Shown here piece by piece: positions 61,501 to 64,000 of a stretch of 64,000 nt of DNA; positions within the stretch are counted from its first letter, which is position 1; each line of letters opens with the position of its first letter. This stretch comes from Liolophura sinensis. Lineage: Eukaryota > Mollusca > Polyplacophora > Chitonida > Chitonidae. The position numbers and the translations under genes were made by a program. The notes below the pieces were generated by a model. That model was not told the origin of the DNA. It searched no databases and saw only the letters and a program-made list of their open reading frames with translations. The DNA is taken from contig NC_088301.1 in the NCBI RefSeq assembly GCF_032854445.1, positions 36,693,187 through 36,757,186 of the forward strand, given 5' to 3'.

Positions 61501-63512
61501 CGATGGTGTTTTATAAAGTATTTGTAATTGCCAACGATCTGTAAGGAATAATTGAAGTTACATGGTAGACCGCATAATTACAACACAATGCCGTGTCTAA
61601 CATTTCATTGAACATCTACAATCGCTTAGATAACAAGGGGAGATAACTGACTAATAGGTCTTCTAAATACAGTAACTTAAATGAGTTGATGGTCGAAATT
61701 CCGGATAAAACTGAACATTCAATTATTCACTTTAAGTAAGATATATGTCAGTAAACCCCCAGAAGTCTCAACTTTATGCAGATGATACCCAAAATAACAG
61801 CACAGTTTTTTTGATGTCACCAATATCCCCCTTTAATGCTGTAATTACTTTCTGAACTGTCAACTGGAAGACATGTAGATTAAAATTTCTACATCAAGAT
61901 TTTGGATGCTGTTGTAACTTGAACATTCACTCTGGCTTGGCATGTTTTCAGTCTTTTTTTTATCAGAGCATTTATGAATCAGCCATAGGCCCAGAATAGC
62001 AACGCAAGTCAATTATATTTTTAACTGTCGTTTTCTCACTCAATTGTAAAACGTATACCTGATTGTAACAGTGCTATACGAGACAAAGAATCACATACTT
62101 TCAGTTTCTTGGAGAAAATTTACCAGAATTAGATTTATAACAAGCACTATTAACTGAACTGCAAGATTCTACCCACCAACTATACTTGTTGAATCTAATC
62201 CATCCAATTCACTGAAATTGTTAATATCATTTATGCGCTAAAAGCTGCAAGCTATGTGAAGGTATTACATCCCTAAAAATATTGTTTTCTTATTTTCTTC
62301 TTCAATATAACAGCAAATTTTGTAGAGACAAGTATTACATCTAACTGCTCAGAATCTGTCTGATCTGGGTAACCACAAAACAAATTTAAAAAATTTTTTT
62401 CATCAAAATCTGACAATATGACAAAGTTATTGCATGAAAACCAAACCAACCATGAAAATGATCAGAATCAAGGAAATTGTTAAAGTTACAAATAGATCTG
62501 CTTGTTTTGTTTTTTTTTTTCAATTTGACTTGAGGTTACACAACATGAACACAAAATTTTATCCAAATATTAGGAGCAGAAAGTTACAAAATTTGTTAAG
62601 TGTATATATATAGAACATGACAGAGCTTACAACAACTCTTTAAGTGTACATTTTGTTGTTGCTAGACATACAAGAACAAAATACCTCAGATACCTTGGGT
62701 GTACTGCTGGCATTGTTGGTGGATGCTACATGATCTGTTTCTGGTTTTTGATAGTCAGATTGCAGACTGCTCATTATCACATCCTCCCTGATTTGCTGTC
62801 AAACAAAAACAAAACACACAATATTCTTAATTTCACTCTCATCGGAATTTAAATTTTCCCATTTAAAGGATTAGCATCCAGATTTTGTTTTTTACCCATA
62901 ATTCGTCAGCTTTGTACATACCATCCTATTGAGATAATAAAAATTAAGAAAAAAAAGCATATAAGGCTAAATCTAATAAATCAATTGACACTCAAAATTT
63001 CCCGCTAGCACCTCTCCATATTAGCTTGACCTCTAAAGTAGAACATACATGTAACAGTTTTGCGACGTCAGAGGAAAGATGCATTAAGGAACTGATGTCA
63101 AACTAATAAAAAAACTGTCTGAAGTGAACAATTTATTTCATGTAGAAACTTGTAGGTTCAGTTGAAGCTAAAATGGAAGGCAAGGTTGCCCATGTTGCGC
63201 TTATCCAGATATAGTACCTGATGTAGGTAATGGTAAATATTTCATCTTTAAACTTAATTGCCTGGCTAATTACATACATGTAAATTCATTTTGCCATTGT
63301 CCTCGGAAAATGTGAGTTGTCAAATTTTTAAGAAAACAGACGTTTTGTCAGGACCAAGAAATATAGTAACCATGAATATTTACCTTGACTTGACTCAGGC
63401 TTCATATATCTAATACTTGAGAACTGTACATGCATCTTACCAATTCATGGGTCTGTGATCGTATATTTAGAGCAAAAGGAGTAACAGCTGTGGATACTTT
63501 GTCTGGGTTCCT
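25494..63512 (-). CDS. Large nuclear coiled-coil protein, C-terminal 1265 residues (tentatively SYCP2-like)
   Basis: Twenty-eight exons on - (listed singly as x1 at 63441-63512 to x28 at 25494-25544) join in one frame: 3798 nt, 1265 codons and TAA. The 5' exons lie beyond the window. The first 900 residues are polar, basic and Ser/Thr-rich with many SP/TP pairs (STPRTPIEKRTRSSRG, QVTPKRT) and clustered lysines, typical of a disordered nuclear protein. A RRRKCKAYVTNYKETSES-ED... DISWL... KTYLKKPGF segment follows, then a SDLWNEY motif region. The last 200 residues are heptad-rich coiled coil (LLNELNELQKDIDHLKEEED; ISARKSLEKELVTLHKKIWQ). A disordered basic middle plus a C-terminal coiled coil matches synaptonemal complex protein 2 and related axis proteins, but no diagnostic domain is visible here. 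Another coiled-coil chromatin protein is possible. Confidence 0.6.
25945..26520. repeat. Diverged direct repeat with GGAGTTATAGCC core, split by a SINE
   Basis: GGGAGTTATAGCCCGAACAT at about 25956 recurs as GGAGTTATAGCCTGGACACG at about 26333 and as AGAGTTATAGCAGGGACACG at about 26503. The first two copies also share AAATCATA, CTATTTATA, GGCTA/GCCTT-TGGT and CATGGCAAC-like parts, so the unit is over 100 bp. The family A SINE at 26086-26327 separates copies 1 and 2 and is therefore younger. Confidence 0.6.
26086..26327 (-). repeat. SINE family A, copy 3 (full length)
   Basis: Read on -, it opens with the tRNA-like head GGGCCCTCCATGGCTGAGTT (A box) and GTGAGTTCAAGTCC (B box), passes GGAAGCCAGCATGAGC-type body in reverse, GGTTTCCTCCCACC, and ends in the tail with AATATTCTTGAGTACAGTGT and (AAAT)n. 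It is the best copy for defining family limits. Confidence 0.85.
26933..26998 (-). CDS. Coiled-coil gene exon x27
   Basis: 66 nt, ISARKSLEKELVTLHKKIWQ then DF. Acceptor TGTACAG, donor TTT/GTGAGT. Confidence 0.65.
27370..27448 (-). CDS. Coiled-coil gene exon x26
   Basis: 79 nt, LRNLKCLHLLYEQGIGKNVS then KEKRCQ. Acceptor TTTTTGCAG, donor CAG/GTATGT. Confidence 0.65.
27449..30005 (-). other. Intron x25/x26 (2.6 kb)
   Basis: AT-rich. No exon, repeat family or RNA gene recognised on either strand. Confidence 0.5.
30006..30064 (-). CDS. Coiled-coil gene exon x25
   Basis: 59 nt, NFYKRQVDELQRFRESQEL. Acceptor ATTTCAG, donor TACG/GTAAGC. Confidence 0.65.
30497..30596 (-). CDS. Coiled-coil gene exon x24
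   Basis: 100 nt, SQLRNNLQQNLLNELNELQK then DIDHLKEEEDMTA, clear heptads of Leu/Ile. Acceptor TTTGTGCAG, donor GCG/GTATGT. Confidence 0.7.
30920..31014 (-). CDS. Coiled-coil gene exon x23
   Basis: 95 nt, EKCRGHDSLVKDATKSAQNA then LDSVWEELFEN, heptad-compatible. Acceptor TTCTGTAG, donor ATAG/GTTTGT. Confidence 0.65.
31015..32709 (-). other. Intron x22/x23 (1.7 kb)
   Basis: Nothing recognised beyond short A/T runs. The 30065-30496 and 30597-30919 introns are likewise empty. Confidence 0.5.
32710..32870 (-). CDS. Coiled-coil gene exon x22 (entry to coiled coil)
   Basis: 161 nt, DHNTKRMDNSEVSVSAGYCS ... QIRAFMQAFGIDLEKQMK. Helical propensity starts at the end of the exon. Acceptor TTTGCAG, donor AAG/GTAATT. 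Confidence 0.7.
32925..33090 (-). repeat. Diverged SINE-related repeat, second copy
   Basis: CTCAAGAAATATTCACTTAT resembles the family A tail with an indel. GTGGTCTTCAATGAACATTA near 33061 matches the body of the copy at 7905-8045. Confidence 0.4.
33565..33595. promoter_or_regulatory. Inverted CCAAT-box pair
   Basis: CCCATTGG (33565-33572) and CCAATGGG (33588-33595) form an inverted repeat around a GAGTCAT (AP-1-like) core. CCAAT boxes bind NF-Y, but no nearby transcript start is evident. It could be chance. Confidence 0.25.
34732..35067 (+). repeat. SINE family B (full length, + sense)
   Basis: Head with A-box-like CATTGTGCAGTGGTAAGAGT and B-box-like AGGGTTCGACTGGG, a 180-bp body, and a tail CCGTCATATGAGTGAAATAC then TGAGTATGGCGTAAAACAAC followed by (CAGT)n. 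The tail is the same as that of family A, whereas head and body differ. Confidence 0.75.
35741..36013 (+). CDS. Candidate nested two-exon small protein gene (42 aa)
   Basis: ATG at 35741 gives MSKPMGFQFG up to a donor GGAA/GTAACT (35772). After a 144-bp intron ending CATTTTTAG, exon 2 (35916-36013) continues S-MAPGTAVSQRDGGRSERHG and GAPVDKMLADVS to TGA at 36011-36013. An AATAAA lies at 36074-36079, 60 bp after the stop. The 150 bp upstream are CpG-richer than the surrounding intron (ACGCGTAATTTACG, TTTCCGGAACTTCGC). It is antisense to the coiled-coil gene, inside its x21/x22 intron. I do not recognise the product; a long noncoding transcript or chance is possible. Confidence 0.35.
36074..36079 (+). 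terminator. Possible poly(A) signal of the nested small gene
   Basis: AATAAA, 60 bp after the putative stop codon, on the same strand. Confidence 0.3.
37012..37087 (-). CDS. Coiled-coil gene exon x21
   Basis: 76 nt, ALTAITSPLTVLSDSGEQQF then PNCFS. Acceptor ATATTGCAG, donor TCTG/GTAAGT. Confidence 0.6.
37229..37336 (-). CDS. Coiled-coil gene exon x20 (duplicate of x19)
   Basis: 108 nt, NEDTDTDQRDLDAVTPAMSD then LWNEYEVNPAFSQDVQ. Acceptor TATTGCAG, donor CCAG/GTTAGT. Confidence 0.65.
37337..41188 (-). other. Intron x19/x20 (3.9 kb)
   Basis: Contains a possible + strand first exon at 40797, a C-rich run at 40130-40150 and a small + ORF at 40338-40472 (MAVPMNDTMKEV..., 44 codons, with AATATGGCGG at its start). 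No repeat family was recognised. Confidence 0.5.
40797..40853 (+). CDS. Possible first coding exon of an antisense gene
   Basis: ATG GTT GTA ... reads MVVKSIAAKNIRDVISTEA and ends at a good donor GCG/GTAGGT. Upstream within 90 bp are an E-box in ATCACGTGCG (40720) and a CRE-like GATGACGTAATGCAT (40763). No following exon in phase was found, so this is a lead only. Confidence 0.25.
41189..41290 (-). CDS. Coiled-coil gene exon x19 (duplicate of x20)
   Basis: 102 nt ending CDLWKAYGDNPSLSLNVQ, acceptor ATTGCAG, donor CCAG/GTAAGT. The last 17 residues are homologous to the end of x20. Confidence 0.65.
41566..41627 (-). CDS. Coiled-coil gene exon x18
   Basis: 62 nt, TAENSDEKAPSQSPNEKTIG. Acceptor GTTTCAAAG, donor GGA/GTAGGT (chosen for phase; GTAG/GTATAA leads to a stop). 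Confidence 0.5.
42346..42415 (-). CDS. Coiled-coil gene exon x17 (donor uncertain)
   Basis: CSYQTIDIYTDDFRYDYDEV then LSH, acidic and Tyr-rich. To keep frame with x18 the donor must be ATT/GTATCT at 42345; the better-looking CCA/GTAAAA at 42334 would put the next exon out of frame unless a further exon lies between. Confidence 0.45.
42416..44541 (-). other. Intron x16/x17 (2.1 kb)
   Basis: The part at about 43020-43780 has a different, purine-biased texture with several open frames on + and may be an old retroelement remnant, but no domain is readable. The intron 41628-42345 is empty. Confidence 0.4.
44542..44635 (-). CDS. Coiled-coil gene exon x16
   Basis: 94 nt, TDISWLQSQSMKPPSKTYLK then KPGFDFTSLSK. 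The DISWL plus K-T-Y segment is the part that most recalls SYCP2, from memory only. Acceptor TGTTCAAG, donor AAAG/GTAAGC. Confidence 0.65.
44679..44775 (-). repeat. SINE family A, copy 4 (tail-side fragment, diverged)
   Basis: TTATTTATTTGTTTGTTTAA, then CAACATTTTTCACTTACATG and GAGGGTGGCGAGTTTTATGG correspond to the family tail and body. - sense, in the intron between x15 and x16. Confidence 0.6.
45611..45642 (-). CDS. Coiled-coil gene microexon x15
   Basis: 32 nt, LCSFQSDGDA, with clean TTTCAG acceptor and GCAAG/GTGAGT donor. Phase 0 in and 2 out, matching both neighbours. Confidence 0.6.
45643..46659 (-). other. Introns around x14/x15
   Basis: About 1 kb between x15 and x14. AT-rich, nothing recognised; the 46967-47352 intron is also empty. 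Confidence 0.45.
46660..46711 (-). CDS. Coiled-coil gene exon x14
   Basis: 52 nt, EDENPQKDENPDVSPTT, acidic after the basic x13. Acceptor TTTTTTCAG, donor ACA/GTAAGT. Confidence 0.6.
46902..46966 (-). CDS. Coiled-coil gene exon x13
   Basis: 65 nt, VRVSRRRKCKAYVTNYKETS. The Arg/Lys cluster could serve as a nuclear localisation signal. Acceptor TTGTTGCAG, donor GAAAG/GTGATT. Confidence 0.65.
47353..47454 (-). CDS. Coiled-coil gene exon x12
   Basis: 102 nt, LFQTIQDRLHKDLDLDLDLA then LSSTRTEEVNKTKE. The DLDLDLDL run comes from an imperfect AGATTT/AGATCT hexamer repeat and may vary in length. Donor GAA/GTAAGT. Confidence 0.65.
47802..48520. mobile_element. Palindromic composite element with two tRNA-like arms and a 12-bp target duplication
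   Basis: Arms 47838-48068 and 48290-48520 (231 bp each) are reverse complements with only a few mismatches. Each contains a tRNA-like Pol III head: CTGTTGGTCGAGTGGTCTGG (A box) and GCTGGTTCGAAATCC (B box), reading outward on + in the right arm (48358-48465) and on - in the left arm. A module starting ACAGGTATAGATGTCATTTA occurs three times in direct order (47801, 48103, 48221), the last two within a 119-bp tandem unit in the spacer. TCAGATTAATAA flanks the whole unit at 47790-47801 and 48521-48532, so it inserted as one piece. It lies 24 bp from the donor end of exon x11. Confidence 0.85.
48545..49143 (-). CDS. Coiled-coil gene exon x11 (second large exon)
   Basis: 599 nt, 199 full codons. 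Contains two aromatic motifs of similar shape, VDPYDFNCETQ and LNPFEFVLFP, a lysine-rich stretch (SRSKKTKSTAKGIFKNVPKA) and LLQKMEERVDQ. Acceptor TTTTTCTAG, donor GAA/GTGAGT. A palindromic repeat starts 24 bp downstream of its end in the intron. Confidence 0.75.
49180..49335 (-). repeat. SINE family A, copy 5 (5'-truncated, diverged)
   Basis: TTTATTTATTTGATTAAGTT, ACGACATACTTAAGAATTTT, GATAGTGGCCAGCATAATGG and a changed CCATTCACAGGTG segment. - sense, intron x10/x11. Confidence 0.65.
49990..50194 (-). CDS. Coiled-coil gene exon x10
   Basis: 205 nt, VATKFGTGFSRQGCKVGYDS ... SIECSVTVPNRRTSCLTKSR. Polar, no recognised domain. Acceptor TTTTTTTCACAG, donor AAAAG/GTAATT. Confidence 0.65.
50195..51239 (-). 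other. Intron x9/x10 with a tandemly duplicated dispersed repeat
   Basis: At 50874-51020 TTACAATAACCATCTCTGCA recurs as TTACAATAACCATTTCTGCA about 125 bp later, followed by GGACGCACAGACAAACGGAT and ACAATATTCCTTATCCCTAA, a sequence type I associate with dispersed mollusc repeats. No coding content. Confidence 0.5.
51240..51333 (-). CDS. Coiled-coil gene exon x9
   Basis: 94 nt, FKTSMHDFGESLNDLATCEK then KSLAVSVCAEK. Acceptor GTTTCAG, donor AAAAG/GTGATC. Confidence 0.6.
51670..51733 (-). CDS. Coiled-coil gene exon x8
   Basis: 64 nt, acidic: DEERYPDMPDVIPDSLPDNP. Acceptor TTCACAG, donor GAGTG/GTAAGT. Confidence 0.6.
51734..52783 (-). other. Intron x7/x8
   Basis: 1.05 kb, nothing recognised. 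The neighbouring introns 51334-51669 and 53408-53828 are also empty. Confidence 0.5.
52784..53407 (-). CDS. Coiled-coil gene exon x7 (large basic exon)
   Basis: 624 nt, 207 full codons. Begins ASTPRTPIEKRTRSSRGKVK, continues LLFQVTPKRTVRSK and is rich in Lys, Ser, Thr and Asp throughout (KRKKEKVDHAKRTNK). Several TP/SP sites suggest CDK-type phosphorylation (inference). Acceptor CTCATCAG, donor CAAG/GTACAT. Confidence 0.75.
53829..53933 (-). CDS. Coiled-coil gene exon x6 (type B)
   Basis: 105 nt, DSASCPAKCGAKAKSPNLSC then TGGDRRGDSKSTKAN. Acceptor TTTCAG/ACTCGGC, donor AATG/GTAAGT. Shares the DSA-T/S-CP start and a Gly-Asp-rich end with x4. Confidence 0.65.
54012..54066 (-). repeat. SINE family A, copy 6 (tRNA-like head fragment only)
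   Basis: GTGAGAGGTTCCTGGGTCAT followed by CGCCAAGCTGGCGCG and AACACTAGGCCA is the head of the family on -. Body and tail are missing. Confidence 0.55.
54383..54523 (-). CDS. Coiled-coil gene exon x5 (type A)
   Basis: 141 nt, KSSGWRSKNLLKCEPKSAVH ... DTCTGSKTDACSGKTKG. Shares PKSA, the RS/SG positions and GTACCGGTAGT at the DNA level with x3. Acceptor TTGCCTAG, donor AAAAG/GTATGA. Confidence 0.65.
55474..55668 (+). pseudogene. Unrecognised + strand open frame, possible exon or relic
   Basis: About 64 codons without an ATG start (GTG at 55474), reading ESAGEVGLSFASLLELDSQI, CQLSYHLQAKPLKRRYHYIG and GVKITPEDSNAGNSN to TGA. An in-frame stop lies 55 bp upstream and AGTGGCAG at 55472-55479 could be a splice acceptor. 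The composition looks protein-like rather than random. Product unknown. Confidence 0.25.
56415..56590 (-). repeat. SINE family A, copy 7
   Basis: TTTATTTATTTGACTAGTGA, CATACTCAAGAACATTTCAC, TGTGGCCAGCATTATGGTGG, CACGGCCATCGGCACG and GAGAGGAAGCCAGCAATGAG. It stops before the B box. - sense. Confidence 0.75.
57915..58040 (-). CDS. Coiled-coil gene exon x4 (type B of a duplicated pair)
   Basis: 126 nt, DSATCPSNESPSESVPKPQG then SPRLSFPNGDGKDDAKTT. Acceptor CTTTCAG/ACTCCGC, donor ACAG/GTAAAA. Related to x6. Confidence 0.65.
58634..58916 (-). CDS. Coiled-coil gene exon x3 (type A of a duplicated pair)
   Basis: 94 codons and one base, beginning DSSEKHKAPKQKQKISVPVL. Its end (GPKSAESHRSA ... STGSGKSKG) is related to the end of x5. 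Acceptor is TTTTTTCAG after an A-rich (+) tract, donor AAAAG/GTAAAT. Confidence 0.65.
58917..62684 (-). other. Intron x2/x3 (3.8 kb)
   Basis: Contains the hairpin at 60550-60674. Short open frames at 58952-59243 and 60453-60767 on + have no recognised content. The intron 58041-58633 is empty. Confidence 0.5.
60550..60674. repeat. Inverted repeat, 33-bp arms with 59-bp loop
   Basis: CATGCTGTGGGGTGGGACAT ... (60550-60582) pairs with 60642-60674 with two mismatches. The hairpin could be a small foldback element or a structured RNA in the intron. Confidence 0.7.
62685..62795 (-). CDS. Coiled-coil gene exon x2
   Basis: 37 codons, polar, with SSTPKVSE at the end. Acceptor TTTGACAG, donor TCTGAG/GTATTT, phase 0. 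Confidence 0.6.
62796..63440 (-). other. Intron x1/x2
   Basis: 645 bp, nothing recognised. Confidence 0.45.
63441..63512 (-). CDS. Coiled-coil gene exon x1
   Basis: 24 codons (RNPDKVSTAVTPFALNIRSQ and four more), acceptor TTTACAG, donor TTG/GTAAGA, phase 0 on both sides. First exon seen in the window. Confidence 0.6.
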
Positions 63513-63610
63513 CTGTAAAGCAAATGAAATACAATGTTATTTATCACAGATGATCCATGATAAAATCAAAACTACCACCCCTTAGCTCTTGATATAAAAC
63601 CCATGGCCAT

Positions 63611-63793
63611 TATCTATTTACTTGATTGGTGCTTTATGTCATACACAAGAATATTTCACTAATACAACAGCAGCCAGCATTATGGTGGGAGGAAACCCAG
63701 TATGAGCTGACCTCACAGCAACTGCACTGGTGAGAGAGTCCTGGGTTATTGCGTCGTGCTGGAATGCTAACCACCTCAGCCACAGAGGCCTGA
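63611..63793 (-). repeat. SINE family A, copy 8 (internal deletion)
   Basis: Tail TATCTATTTACTTGATTGGT, ACACAAGAATATTTCACTAA, CAGCCAGCATTATGGTGGGA, then directly CAGTATGAGCTGACC and the head (GTGAGAGAGTCCTGGGTTAT ... TCAGCCACAGAGGCC). The middle (CCATCCGCAGG region) is deleted. - sense, upstream of x1. Confidence 0.75.
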
Positions 63794-64000
63794 TGACCAT
63801 TAGCACAGATGACTGAAATTGCCAAGTGGAATGATCTGCAATGTTTTTAAAGGATAGTGCATTTACAAACTCTTCTTTTAATTTAACAATGACAACGCTA
63901 AAATTCAGCACGGAATTATAGTACATTGGCCTTGATAAAAACATTACAAATATGTGGTATAAATTTGGTAAACTTGATATTTTATAGGAGATATTATGCT

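Overview
The window is eukaryotic, AT-rich DNA with long introns, GT-AG splice sites and many short interspersed repeats. The dominant repeat is a tRNA-headed SINE (the reading that runs through GGTGGGAGGAAACC and ACCATCCGCAGG) of a kind that, to my knowledge, is common in molluscan genomes. A PIF/Harbinger element and a very long intron/exon ratio fit the same picture. I infer a mollusc, perhaps a gastropod; no species can be fixed from the sequence alone.

Layout. 1-2537 is transposon DNA: a PIF/Harbinger element (transposase exons on +, an accessory MADF/Myb-type ORF on -) that appears to sit inside an oppositely oriented copy of itself, plus a small TTAA-flanked inverted-repeat element. 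2538-2737 is a 200-base run of N. From 2738 to 19340 on the - strand I can assemble six exons of one gene: a signal peptide, a cysteine-containing ectodomain with three N-glycosylation sequons, a CGNxVCE...CPKDCG cysteine module, and the first residues of a probable membrane helix that runs into the gap. Its fifth exon carries an apparent one-base frameshift. 19341-25493 is intergenic. From 25494 to 63512, also on the - strand, lie 28 exons of a second gene whose reading frame joins across every intron (3798 nt, 1265 codons plus stop). This is the C-terminal part of a large, basic, mostly disordered, probably nuclear protein ending in a coiled coil; the 5' part lies beyond the window. It resembles a SYCP2-type meiotic chromosome-axis protein, but that is tentative. 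The two genes are arranged head to tail.

The introns hold most of the remaining structure: at least eight copies of one SINE family, all in the same orientation, two other SINE families sharing its tail, a 719-bp palindromic element flanked by a perfect 12-bp target-site duplication beside a splice donor, a 0.5-kb minisatellite, and two + strand candidates (a compact two-exon gene at 35741-36013 and a possible first coding exon at 40797). The large nuclear gene itself shows two independent exon duplications.

No bacterial-type genes, CRISPR arrays, rRNA genes or intact tRNA genes were seen.
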